Shown here: in pieces, positions 1 through 12,600 of the stretch | How positions within the stretch are numbered: the stretch's first letter is position 1 | Layout: every line of letters starts with the position of its first letter | NCBI RefSeq assembly: GCF_905475395.1 | Contig: NC_058342.1 | Location: forward strand, 29,050,640 to 29,114,639 | Source: Chrysoperla carnea | Lineage: Eukaryota > Arthropoda > Insecta > Neuroptera > Chrysopidae | Reading direction: 5' to 3' | DNA length: 64,000 nt | Notes under the pieces: model-generated | Databases searched by the model: none | What the model was told of the DNA's origin: nothing | What the model saw: the letters and a program-made list of their open reading frames with translations, nothing else | Made by a program: the position numbers and the translations under genes

Positions 1-1504
1 AATCGAATTAAAAAACCAAAGATTTTATGATATATTTTTTTAGCATTTTCCCTAAATTTTCCAAAATCTAAGAATTTTTTGAAATTTCCAGATCGATCGT
101 CATATTGTTTTTGTGTAAAAAAAAGGCTGCTTGGAATATGGCAAAATAAAAACTGTGATATGCACCAGGTCTAACAAAAAATTTCATATAACTGATTTTA
201 ATCATGACTAAATTATAGCAAAAAAAAGGCCTTATTTTAATTTTTAGGATAATAAATAATACAGTAAAACCTTATTAAAACTACAACGTTACAAGAAGTT
301 ACAAGAAAATTTCGATTAAAGAATCATCTAAAATTTGTATGACTGAACAAGGTTTTACTGTAGCGTTATATTTTTAATTTTTAAAGAAAAAAACATCATT
401 GTGCATCAATTTTCTTTTTATGTTAAAATGGTGGTTTTTCCTTAAACGATTTTTATTCGGTGTACAACAATTTTTGAAAATCTCCTAAAAACTACACTTT
501 TTTCAGCCAATTAATATTACCAATTTTTATTTGGATCTTTTTGGCGAAAAAATGGCTCTGATAAAAATTGATGTTTTAAACTTTCATTGTTTAAAAGTCA
601 GCTCAAGTTTATCCTTAAAAAACTAACAACTGTAGAAAATATTTTTTCGAATAAATTCGATCGAAATTGTTACAAACAATTTTCGCCAAAATGAAAATCC
701 TATCTAAATTTCATTTCTATGGAATTTAGTCTAACTCCATTTTGTTTTCTAAATCCTCTGGCGGCTAAGCTAATGACTGTTAGGATAAACATTACACAAA
801 TTCCCTAGGACGAATCTTCGAAAACCAAAATGAAATTATTGTTGTACTCGAATTAGAAAACACTCCGACGAAATGGAATATATTAGATAATAGAAATTTT
901 ATATTTTGCTAAAACCACATTCACGTTAGGGAATCTATTTTTGCCCATGGTCCGAAGACACTCAATTTGGTACTGGGATTGTGAATTCTGATTTAAATTG
1001 AGCTTTTGTGTTCATTAATTCAAATAGCGAAAAAATTGTTTCTTTGCTTTTGAGTTATCTTAATTTACAAAAATTCGAATAAACAATAATCCAGTTCGGG
1101 TGTCAAGTATTTGACACACGATAAAATTGGAAGAACTCAGCAAAGTAAAAGGAGTAATCGAACTGAATATAGGTCACTTTTTTATTAACTATAAATTTGA
1201 TCAATTTTAATGTAATAAAAATTATCATTGGCGTTGATTAATCGTTCCAGCAAAGTTTTGAATCACGAGAGCGATGCTTTAAAATAGTTTTGAACGAAAT
1301 TCGAAGAATTGGCCTTGAAAAGTTCAAATCGAAAATGTGGCTTAAGAAAATTGAACGTATATAATATATATTAAATTTAAAAAAATATCCATTAAAGTTT
1401 GTAATTTACTCAAAAAAATAAAATTATTATTGAGCTTTTGATCAGTCGATATGAGCTGTTGTTTAGTTCGTTTAATGTGAGGCCCCCCATTATTATTTTG
1501 ATTA
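1..1504. other. No gene seen; 3' flank of the RING gene
   Basis: AT-rich non-coding sequence. The part next to 1505 should hold the 3' UTR of the RING gene on the minus strand. The only structured item is a tiny inverted-repeat element at 260-362, listed separately. No open frame here looks like a protein. Confidence 0.6.
260..362. mobile_element. Tiny (103 bp) MITE with TA ends
   Basis: The left end reads TACAGTAAAACCTTA and the right end reads AAGGTTTTACTGTA, so the two ends are inverted copies of each other. It begins and ends with TA, as expected for a non-autonomous Tc1/mariner or pogo-type element. No coding capacity. Confidence 0.55.
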
Positions 1505-4500
1505 TTAATGTGAAGCAGGTGGTGTTGATTGTCTGCGCAATCGCACATCACGTCGACATGTCGGACATATTCCATTAAATCCTAACCACTTGTCAATACA
1601 ATCCTTGTGAAAAATATGACGGCATGGTAGTTTACGTAATAATTCCAGTTTCGTTGTTAATGACATACATATGACACAAGTCATATCATCTTCGGTTTCA
1701 TCTTGTTTTAACAGCAAATCAGTGTTGTTGTGTATGTCGGTTTCCCCCATACCAATGAAATTAAAACGTTCCACCATTGGGACACCGTTTGGATTTGGTT
1801 GAGAACCCGTAAGCGATGAGGGCTGCTGAAACATATTTTAAATTATTTAAAAATTTTATTGGTCAATTTTATAATAAGCTTTTGTCTACGAAGAATAAAC
1901 CGGTTGGATAAACGTTTTTAATTATTATAATGGGAGAGCCAGGCCGAAAAAAATTCGATTAAGGATTGGTTATAGTAGTTGTGTATACACACATACTGCG
2001 GTCAGTCAAACCAACGATAGAACAGGGGTCAGATATATACTATCGACACGGTTATGATTTCCGTGCTATTTAAATGAATTTACTAAAGATGAAAAATGTT
2101 ATACAAATTGTATATTGCATATAAATAACTGTTATGACTGTCAGTCAGTTAGGTGTTAGAACAGGGCTGGTCAGTCAACCTTTATGCATGTACAGTAAAT
2201 AAATGAGCTGCTGTTATGATTGCCGTGGTATTTAAATAAATTTATTAGAGCTGAAAATTGTTATACAGATTGTATATTGCATATAAATAACAGTTATGAG
2301 CGATAAAGTGAGACAGATAGTTCTTGTGCTCTCTATCCTGCAAGTGACTAATCGTGTTCTGCGCATCTGTTACTGTTATTTTAGAGAATAGTTAAGTTGA
2401 AAAGCATGCTTATCGTGGTTAAAATTTCTTAGAGAATAGAGAGAATATAATGTACTCAACTTGAGAGTGTTTTAAGTTCTGTAGAAATTTCGATTAACTC
2501 GCAACAAGTTACAGGATGCTAGTTTAAAGTAGAGTGAAACTTACCGAAGAATTGCTACCGTTACTGCCACTGCTACTTCCAGAATTTCCATGTCTAATGC
2601 TATAAAATGAATAAATATAAAAAATAAAATATACAAAGTTTGAAAGTTCATGGATCTACTAATCCGGATGTATTAAAATCAGGGGGCGGGGTGTATTACG
2701 GGATTTTATAGAAAAATTTCCTCATTTAAAAAGTATAGGAAAAATCCATAAACTCGAATCGATTTCCATTTCATTACATAGATTTTTATAAAAATGTTGG
2801 ACACGTATTTTTTCGTTTTTCAAAACAAAGTACCTTTTTTGAGTTCATTGACTGTTTCCATACTTTTTAAATGATCTGCTCAAGGTGATAGCGGTGTATA
2901 AAGAGTGTGCTGAATGTTCAAATTTCTGATTTCTTTTATTGTATTTCCAATTTTGTTGGTAGGCAGAGAATACACATGCTGAAAAATACACTGTGCTCTC
3001 CGTATGTTACATTTGCCCAACGGTCCAAAGGCGGAGGATAATCTTGTAAAGGTATATCTACCTACACTCCGCCAACTTATTATGGGAACAAAATTTTACC
3101 TTAATTTCAAACAGGTGTACCTTCGCGAAAAATCATCGAACACGGAACTTCAATAGGTCATTTGAAAACTTATACTTTCTAGTTTTGACATCTATTGGTT
3201 AAAGATTTTTATCATCCTTTGCCGCTTTGCACAGAGGGTTGAAAGGATGAGAAATGTTTTCCAAAAATTTTATATAAAGTTTAGAAGTGTTATCAAAATT
3301 TTAAAAATTATTTTACAACAAATTTGTTTAAACCACTGGAAAGTTTGTTCATTTTCTTGAAAATGAGCTATAAAAGATTCCCGTACGAGTTTTTTGGAAA
3401 ATATTTGCCTGTGGAGGCATATTGTTTTGCAAAAACTTTTATAACTCCCCCAATTTTCGTTTTTAAAACATGCAAAAAAACAGATTTTTCCCTATTTTAG
3501 GCGTTTTTTCACCCGGCCACCATTTTATAAAAAAAAGTGTTATCCAAAATCTTATCATGCTCATTAGAAAACTTATACTTTCTAGTTTTCGAATCTATTG
3601 CTCAAAAATTGTTATCATCTCTTGTCGCTTTGTACGGAGGGTGGAAATGATAAGACTGTAAAAGCCAACACAAATTTTAAAAATTGTTTTTCAAAAAATT
3701 TGTTAAGATCGCTTGAAAGTTTGTTTATTTTTCTTGAAAATGAACTGAAAAAAGTTCTCGTTCGAGCTTTTTAAATTAAGATATTCACTGTCCAAGGAAT
3801 TTTGAGATATTAATTTTTTTATCCATGAAATATCAAGCTTCGAAAGAACAAACTTTTGAAGCTTTATATTTTGTTAGGATTATTATATCACGCCATTATA
3901 TGGATATTTTTTTTAATATTTTACAGTTCATAAAAAATAACTTTCATTCGATAAACAAATGGATGAAGGTCGATCCTAATTCGGCTCTTGTACTATATTA
4001 TCCCATTCATATTGAAAACTTTTAAACAAAATATCAAAAACAATCCAGACATCAATTGAAAATACGTTCCCAATTTACGCGACAAAAACAAACGGAAAAG
4101 AAAATATATACTAAAAAAATTTTCTCACTTTTGTGGTGCTACGTAGGCACGGCGTAACTGCATAATTGGTCTATTACCAGTTGAATTATAGGCGAATGCA
4201 GGAAGTGGCAACGGCATCGGTTGATGTCTTAATAAGAATTGCTAAAAAAATTATAATAAATGCATTAGTAATACGCCAAATAATTTTAGATATAAAATAA
4301 GGGGACTATATAAGTACTTACATCCCGTAATTGATTCACTGGGGCCATGTAACTTCGTAGTATTTCTTGGCGGAGATATTGGCGATAGTAAAGATACGGT
4401 AGTTGTTGGTTCATTCTAAACAAAAAACATTAGTTTATTCTCTTTATATTATCGGTTTAAATATTAATTTATACTGCCCTGCAAAAAAATGGGGTACTTA

Positions 4501-6531
4501 ATAAAAATTTTCTCGAAATTTCAATCAGGTATATCTCGGCGGAAAATGATTTGATCTAAATGCAGTGAAATTTGGTTAAGGTGATAGTTCAATCGACAGT
4601 GTCCTGTGAGAGTTCCGCCACCCTTCTCAACTGTGCTCTAGCAAGTTTCAGCCGAGCACAATCGAATGGCCTCGCTGTGGTTATTACAGCTAGGTTATAG
4701 TTTGGCCTGTCGCATGCCCTGCGAAAAGTCCCAGCAATCAAGATGGGCTTGTAGTAGCCATTCTTTGATTCGGTAAATTACAGATCATCTTGCTATGGGA
4801 ATGACAGGCTTAGATGAAAGGGGCGTTTGAGAATCACACATACTTAATTTCTTCTATAAATACATAAGCACCCCGTGCACGCTTTTAAAATTCATATAAA
4901 ATGAATAAATAAATTTTCTCAGCGTTTCAGTCCTGAGCATAAAATATTAAGTGATGATAAAAATGTTTGCCATATTGATTCAAAAACTAGAAAGTGCAAG
5001 CTATCGAATCATATATATTTCATTTACATATTTATAATCATTTTTCGCCGAGATACACCTGTTTGAAATTTCGATTCGAATTTCGAGAAAATTAAAAAAT
5101 TTTTTAAGTCGCCACTTTTTTAGCGGAGCAGTATAGAGTAATGATCAAATTCAAACAAAAATCTATTCGGAATAACGAGAATTAAGATAAAAATAGTCTT
5201 AATTAAAAAGATTCAGTGTTTCCACTCGAAAAAATTGCTGACTCGGATTGTAAATTATAATTTGATAGAAATTAAAAGAAATTAAGGATTTTACCTTATT
5301 AAATGTAGCTGCTGAATACGTTTCACGTAATAATCAAGACATATTTTTTTATAAATTTTTTCGCCTTCAGGGTTCATAATGTCACGACTACTAATTGAAA
5401 TGAATTGTTTAAATCGTTGTCAAGACAAGGTTTCTTTGTTTTCGTAGCCTCCGATATAAATTTATTAAATGAAAAGAGCCTACTTAACATTTATTTATGC
5501 TGAATTAACATTTTTTAGTTTTAATCGTTGAATCGTTGACAAGGCTTCGTTCTTTTCACAGCCTGCATTATAAATTTATTAAATGATAAGAATCTACTTA
5601 CATTTATTTCTATAACTAATTAAAATTTTCTGTATTTAAATTTATAATGAGATAAAAAACTCGCGTTAAGATAATTTGGAGTCAGTGCCCGATGCACAGG
5701 TGGCGAGCCGAGCAATCGTACGGAGCGGCAAATCTTTTTAACTTGGCAAATACTTGAAACTCGAAAAATAATTTTTTCGATAAAAATACTTCAAACGAAA
5801 AATATTGGGAGTGAGCTTGAAAATCTCACTGTACTCCATTATTGATAATCGATAGATGAACATTTATTTTTCTTTACTCAGCATGTGAGGTGTACTGAAA
5901 TAATAATAATGAAGAACTCTTACATGTGAGGAGTGCTGAAATATCGTTCCCTCGATGACCAAGGACGATTTTGTCGTACCCTGCATGGTGGAATATTGTT
6001 CCAATGATATGTAGCACTTGCTGATCCTCGTGTTCTTCGTGCTGGGTTATCTGGAGTTGAACTTCTGTAAGCAAATATTAGATACCCCTTTTTAAAGGAC
6101 AAAAACCCAAAAATTCCTACATATACATTTCTACCCAAATTTTATCCATTATCAGTCAATACAAATATCTAATTATTTAAACTAATACCGTTTTTAACTT
6201 GTCCTCTATTCCAAGGATTTTTAAAACACATAAATAATTACATTCCCCTAATATCCCCAGGTGATTTAGAATAATCGATAACACCTACAAAATCACAAAT
6301 TTATAAAAATGTCAAAAAAAAAACAACTTACGGTGGCCAAAATAATGAATGTCTTTGATGTGGATCTTGGACATTCGGATCTGCATTTTCACTTAACAAA
6401 GTCAACTCTTCCTCACTGGAAGTTCTCGTGCGACTATTAGGTCTTGGTAAATTGAAATTTTGAGGTATCACATCACCAGGTGTATCACTTTCTCCTGTTT
6501 CTGATTCACTACCATTACGTTGACGTTCCAT
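1505..6531 (-). CDS. RING-H2 E3 ubiquitin ligase, 7 exons, 338 aa
   Basis: Likely E3 ubiquitin-protein ligase. The exons on the minus strand are 6531-6332, 6064-5924, 5387-5295, 4415-4322, 4241-4129, 2599-2545 and 1825-1505. All have GT..AG borders and the coding sum is 1017 nt with phase kept throughout. The start is the ATG at 6531, giving MERQRNGSE. Residues 1-115 are polar, rich in Ser, Glu, Pro and Arg. Exons 3-5 are rich in Tyr, Gln and Arg, and exon 6 is a Ser/Gly/Asn linker. The C-terminus carries a complete C3H2C3 RING at about residues 282-322: CVIC, then C-x-H-x2-H-x2-C, W four residues later, and CPTC. The tail is basic. The RING resembles the RNF38/RNF44/Arkadia type, but that is family resemblance only, so no symbol is given. 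There are no membrane segments. Exon 5 uses a GTGAGA donor. One intron holds a MITE. Confidence 0.85.
3140..3770. repeat. Two diverged direct copies of a dispersed repeat
   Basis: A segment containing AAAACTTATACTTTCTAG followed by a CTTTGCCGCTTTG-like stretch appears near 3155 and again near 3562, about 405 bp apart. A third relative lies at 8283-8395. The two copies here lie in an intron of the RING gene (between exons 5 and 6). The short open frames in them are not genes. Confidence 0.6.
4470..5135. mobile_element. MITE with ~85-bp inverted repeats inside the RING gene
   Basis: The left end TATACTGCCCTGC and right end GCGGAGCAGTATA form imperfect inverted repeats. The match goes on through a conserved TATCTCGGCG/CGCCGAGATA block. 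The element is about 666 bp and sits in the intron between exons 3 and 4 of the RING gene. It has TA flanks, as Tc1/mariner MITEs do. Its middle (about 4570-4815) is a copy of a dispersed repeat also found at 37440-37640. Confidence 0.65.
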
Positions 6532-7140
6532 CGTAATTGCGTTATAAATTTCGATGAAATGAAATGATTTTAGAATATTGTCGTTGTCTCGAAAAATTTA
6601 GAAATGTTGATCAATCTCCACAAATCTTAAATAATTTCACATAATTAATAAATTAATTATAAACATTTTTAACATAATTTATGACTGATAAAAATAAATT
6701 ACGATCAATTTAATTTGAATGAATTTGTCTCAAAACAGAAAGAAGTCAATTTCTAACCCAACTTTATGAAATTAATTACAAATTTTTAATCAATGCCAAT
6801 ATGTCATAATTTTATATTAACAAAAAACATTTAAATTAATTATATAAATATTTATTTACCAAATAATTTTAGATTTTTTATTGAATTTTAAATAATTATG
6901 TATAAAAATACACTGACATCTTTTAAAGTTCTTTAGAAAACATTGATAGATAGTTTTGTCAAAGAGTTATGGGAAATATCATTATTATTTTAAACAACTC
7001 TATCGGCAAAATAATTGAACTAAATTTATATTTAAAAAATTTGATAAAAGTTTATTCGTTTAAAATTAAAAAGTTTTCTTTGTTGTATGCTTGTTATTTA
7101 TACGTTCCTCTCACAAGAGATATGTTGAAGAATAATTCGT
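6532..7140. other. Upstream of the RING gene, no gene seen
   Basis: Very AT-rich (long A/T runs). It should contain the 5' UTR and promoter of the minus-strand RING gene, but no clear TATA box or other control site stands out. Confidence 0.5.
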
Positions 7141-7147
7141 TTTGTGT

Positions 7148-7530
7148 GTAGTCATGGTAGGGACAATAAAATCGATTCCAGCGCTTCCAGTGAAAAATTT
7201 TGGCGTTAAAGGGGGCTGTTATTACTAATTTGCAGTTCTTTACATGTTAATGTTATAGAAAATGTCAAATTAAAATTATTGTAAAACACGAATTAATTAA
7301 ACTTAATGCCTTAAAATTTGTGAAAATAAGAAATCAAATTGCACAAATATTATTTTTCAAATTTAAATTATCATAATTATTTATTTAAATTTGTTAGACA
7401 ATAATATTAAATTTTCAATGTGAGTCATAAATGCAATCCATACAATTATATATGCATCCATACAATTCTATAATTAAAGTAGTGTATCGTTACCATGGAA
7501 ACGAAACTCACGCACGGAGCGAATATATAT
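7148..7530. repeat. Dispersed repeat G, copy 1
   Basis: Starts at GTAGTCATGGTAG and ends near CTCACGCACGGAGCGAATA. The same ordered blocks return at 10462-10680, including GGAGGCTGTTAT, CCATACAATT and TCGTTACTATGG. It is non-coding. Confidence 0.6.
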
Positions 7531-7705
7531 ATATCCACTAATTTGCCCCGCTGATCTAAAATAGCAATACCTATTCTGTAAATATTCAACAAAATGAACC
7601 AAAAAAGTATACTCGAGGGTTTCTGGGGTCACTGATCACGATTTCGTAGTTAGAATGAGGATACTCTTCCCCTCTTAGGGTAATTTAACCCCCGCTGCCC
7701 CAATA

Positions 7706-8230
7706 CAACAATAAGGTATACTAATTTTAGTTCCAAGTTTGTAACGCAAAAAATGTTGATAACACTGAATTAGTTCATATGAGTCTAAATGACCGAGCGG
7801 TCTAAGGCGTGTGTCTTTGACTGTTTGTCTATGTAGACTTAGGTTGCGGGTTCGAATCCAGGCAGCGGCAGTGTGAACAATTGTGATTAATGAGGGCGGT
7901 AGAATTGATCACATTGTCGTCACTTGGATAAGAACGAAGTAACCGACTCTACCCACATCAAAAATGTAATTGTAAATATGTTTGTAATTAAAGAAATAAA
8001 GATTAACAAATAATGATGTGGGTGGCATCTGTTATAGGCGTATATGTCAGAGAAACGGAGGTTAAACCCCATTATTATTATAATTAGTTCATTTCCGGCT
8101 ATCCGTCCGTCCGCCCGAGAACACGAAACATTATCTACTAGTTTTCATTTTTGTCGATTCGTGGTTGTTAGACTATTTTTAGCTAGAGTAGAGAAATTTT
8201 TCATACCAACAATAAATAGTACTTGATTTA
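7706..8230 (+). repeat. Dispersed repeat D, split by a SINE
   Basis: The left half (7706-7778) begins AAGGTATACTAATTTTAG. The right half (8082 on) continues AATTAGTTCATTTCCGG, followed by a CCGTCCGTCCG stretch. The uninterrupted order is seen at 54175-54330, where AATTAGTCTATTTCCGG occurs with no SINE. Confidence 0.65.
7779..8081 (+). mobile_element. tRNA-derived SINE A, copy 1, with 11-bp target duplication
   Basis: A Pol III A-box-like block TGACCGAGCGGTCTAAGGC (7790-7808) and a B box GGTTCGAATCC (7849-7859) resemble a Leu or Ser tRNA head. A non-tRNA body follows, then an (ATT)n tail. AATTAGTTCAT occurs exactly at both borders (7768-7778 and 8082-8092). The element was inserted into dispersed repeat D, which continues on both sides. 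Confidence 0.85.
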
Positions 8231-9692
8231 TGTTACAAATAAATGGTATACAAATTAATAAAGGAACCAAATTTTTACCTAAACTTCAAAACCTCATTTG
8301 AAAACTTGTACTTTCTAGTTTTGAAATCACTTGCTCAAAAATTTGTATCACCTCTTGTCGCTTTGTACTGAGGATTGAAATGGTGAGAAATTGGAATATC
8401 GCGATACCTATTATTTCGAGTATCGTGATATTTATTTCAATAACAATCTTCCAAATTTTAAATTTTTCATCTCTGTAAATTTTCCACTCCACAAAGTTTT
8501 AATTTTTAAATCGATCAATTGCATTTCCAGAGATCCAATATTAACTCCAAATGGATCAATGTGGATTTCGTTACTATTCGAGTCACATTCACGGATTTCC
8601 TTGATGTTTTTATGATAATTCCTAACCGAACATAATCTGATGGTTTTCATTTAATCCCAGGTTGTGGGCACTGCGTTAGACTCAATTACAGGACTAACAG
8701 ACTTTTAAGAAGAAGATGAATTATAAAAAATAAAACCAATTGAATATTGTAAATAATTTATTATGTGTATTCAATTAAAAAAAAAACAATATAATTAATT
8801 AAAAACAATGATTAATTAATATATTTTTAATGAAAAAAACAATTAATTTAGCAAACTTCAAATATAATTCTCAATAATTAAATTTTGATTGCTTTCGAGT
8901 GCCGGATTAATCATTGCCCGAGGTCCCTGGGCAATGCAATTCTCACCCGCATACAAAAATCAGATGGTCCAGTTTTTTCTAGCCTTCGTAAATCAACTTG
9001 GAGCTCTTCCCGTTGAGTGGGGATCTTTTTTTTCTTATTTACTCTTGATTTGATTTACTCTTTCATCGCTAGGCAGTTGCCTACGCCGCCTAGTGGTTAA
9101 TCCGATCCTTATTCAAATAACAGATTAAATACCACAATCCTTGAAATAAAATATAATTTAATTCGAATACTATGGCATTAAATCCGTTATTTGAACCCAA
9201 AAAATTAACATATGTTTTGAGTATTTTCGATATTATCATTTCTAGGTTAGATTAGATTAACCATCTAACCTAACCTATTATTTCTAAATTACATCAAAAT
9301 TTGAATTACATTTGAAATTTTATTTTATATATATCGATACTTGACGCCGCCATTAATTTATGAGGAATATTGAACATTAATTCTTCTTGAAAGAGATATT
9401 TAAGGTGGTTCTAACATAAAATCATTTTTCGATATAAACGTGAAAATTTTTTATTGATAGAGTGTGAGTAACATTTTCTAAATAATTTCAAAGTCTGGAG
9501 AATTTTAAGAATGGATAATTCCATCTCAATTCAATTAGTTCCAAAGAAATAAAATAGAAAATGGAAGCCATGTTTAAGTAAACCATTCTAATAATAATTG
9601 TTTAAGTATTCCTCTTTCGTACTTTCATTTTCAATCAAGATGCGTGAGTTGATTTTATAGAAAATTTGTTAATAATTGTCTAAATGAATTGA
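8231..9692. other. Intergenic, repeat debris only
   Basis: Holds the third copy of the 3.1-3.7 kb repeat (8283-8395). A fragment at about 8915-9110 is shared with 20765-20809/21027-21075. A short palindrome built on TAACC/GGTTA lies near 9240-9290. The open frames at 8286-8650 overlap on both strands and look like chance. The end next to 9693 would be the EIF2B4 3' UTR. Confidence 0.5.
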
Positions 9693-12600
9693 TTAATAAC
9701 TACTGTCTGTTGGTTTTATTCGTAAAATAACCGGAACACTAGTACATGGTAAAATAGCTAATTCGGTTACAACGGCTGTTACTAAATCGGATGGTGTTAC
9801 GTCGTATGTTAAACTTAACGGTATCACGGTTGATAATTGATCACTATCGGGTGTTTCATCAGTTTTATTGATCAATAATCGATCTGGATCCGCTGTAAAC
9901 AAAAGAAATATAAAATAATTAGTAAACATTTTCATGATATATTCTCAGTTTATACAATATATTTAAACAATTTACTCTATTAGTTGTTACAACAAAAGGT
10001 CCGAAGTTAAAAAAACTTTGGGATGTTGGTCAGGGATGGTTAATTAACATTTTAAGAAGCTCGAGGATTGTGTGAAAAGCGGAGGGGAGAGAAAACTGAA
10101 AAAATTTGGATTTCTCTCCGATTTCCCTTCAATAACTTCCCATAATTTTTTTGGAGAATGTTTCGTTTCGATTTCTTACAATTATTCAAACATGTTTGTA
10201 CATCAATTCGTTATCGAGATATGACGCTTCAAAAAATGGTCATTTTTCAAAATTTGCTAAATTATGCATTCGCGAATTATGGTTACAATCACTAACTTTT
10301 CGGAGAAAATCATCAGACTTGTGTTTGATTGTAGGAGTTGAAGCAGGTGAACTAACTGTAATGAAAGCCAGGGAGGAAAAAGTGTTTTTTACGCAATTCT
10401 AAATTAGAACGCCTCTTAAAAATATGTTTGTGTGTAATTCAACCTTTATTGACCCTGTGCGTAGTCATGGTAGAGAGAATCAGATCGACGCGAGTGCTTC
10501 CGATGGATAATTTTGACAATAAAGGAGGCTGTTATGATTAATTTTCAATTGTTTATTTGTAATTTGTAATCTTATATGCTATCCATAGATTAATATGTCC
10601 ATCCATACAATTATATTAATAAAGTAGGGTGTCGTTACTATGGTAACTTCCTGAAATAAAACTCATGCACGAAGCGAATAGTAAAAATGCAAAATGTACC
10701 TACCAATTTCATTATAAACAAATGAATCTGTTTGGACTCGTTCACAGAATTTATACGTTTCACAACATACCAAAACAGGTACATTATGAGCTTTTGCCAT
10801 AAGTGCAACTTGAGCGGTACCAGTACGTGACATCACATTTCCGTTGGCAAGTAATGCATGCGCACCGAGTAATACTTTACTAACGGATGCCATAATGAAA
10901 CTAGTTGTTGCAATTAAAACGTATGTACATTTAATACCAGCTGCTACCAAATGACGTAACATTTCTTTACCCTCTAAAAATGGACGGCTATCAACGACCA
11001 CGACTCGGAAAGTTTTACCGCTTCGATGTGCATCCAATAAGATATGTTTAATTAACGAGGAACTGAAAAAAACAGAAGCTCATGAAAATTTTAAATTCAT
11101 TGAAGTAAAAAGTGATAATAACTTACCATCCATATGTTAAAATCGTATCACCATTAATAATTTTCGGTTGAACCGTTATACTAATCGCTTGCCCAGCCAT
11201 TTCAATTTGTTCTTTAATATACGTATTAATCGCATCCGTTAAAATATTCGACGCTTGATCATCACTAACATTATTCGGCAACAACGTTAACTGATACTTA
11301 AAAAATCGTAACGCATTTGTCATGGATACAGAAATCGGTCGACATGAATGTAAATATTGCACACATTTCTTTAACGTGATCTCTAAACTCCGTCCATATT
11401 CAGCTTGAGTCGGTGTTTTAAAATCTTTGACCATATCTTTAATTGCAACTAACATGGCGACACAACGAGCATTCGATCCAAATATTACACCTTTTTGATA
11501 TTGGATACCGGTACGGATCATTGCCGGATGAATGCCATCCGTATCAGATACATGCGCAGTACGTTGATCTCGATCGATGTATAAATGATTGAATAAGATT
11601 TGTGCTTTGTGTTGTAATGGAGATATTGTTGATTTTTTTATGGTGGATTTTAATGGAGTCGCAGTTTCTGTTGGTTTCTTTTCTTGGGCAGTTGTGGTTT
11701 TTGATTTATGTGGTGTTTCTGGAACTTTCTTTACAGCCTAAAACGAAACAATAATAATTTTGAATAAACTATCCAATGAAAATTCGATTTTGAAATCAGA
11801 AGCTACGTAGAAATGTAAATGGAGTTTCTACAGACTTCTATTCTTTCAGCCCCCCAGACAAAAAAAAGAAGATTTTCAGCCAATTAACAGATAGATTTTA
11901 ATATATGCAGGGCTTTTAAACAATTCAATATGTTTATACTTGTTATAAGTATATCTATTTAAACTTACCGCAGCAGCTTTGGCGGCACGTTGAGCCTCCT
12001 GTTTAGCACGTCTTTCAGCACGAAGTTCTGCCTTACTTTTACCCTCATCATTATTCTCCAAACTTTGCTTACAATCATCAGTCAAATTTTCCAGCTTAAT
12101 AGCTGGTGATTTTCCCTCTGAACTTACTTGCTTTGCAACCGTTGGTGGCGGTACTTTTTTAACTTCTACAGGTGCAGTTGGTGAAGTTGGGCTATCACCT
12201 TGAGTTTTAACTGACGATTTACGACGAGCTTCCTTTTTCTGTGGTTCACATTTTATTTCATCTTTGGGACTCTTATCCACAATTGGAGGAGATACTATTT
12301 CATTTTTGGAAACGGTTTTTGTGGGTATTCCACGAGCAAAATCAGGTGTATCGACAAACTGAGGTGATTCATTTTGAGCTAGTTTTATTGGTGCTGCTTT
12401 AATGGGTTCTGTAGTCTTTTTCGATTTTTTTGCTAGTTTTTTCGCTTCTCGCTCCGCTAAAATAGTTGCACGATCTTTAACCGGTTTCTCACTCATTTTA
12501 GTAGCGTTAATTTCGTCTTCGGTTTTAATACGTATGGTCTGTTTTTTTGCATCTAATATATGTCGAATTACGTGTTGTTCCAATTTATTTACGAATAATT

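Noticed and set aside
5880-5940. A small duplication (ATGTGAGG then GTACTGAAAT / GTGCTGAAAT) at the end of RING exon 2
   Set aside because: Too short and imperfect to name, though it may reflect a duplicated splice donor region.
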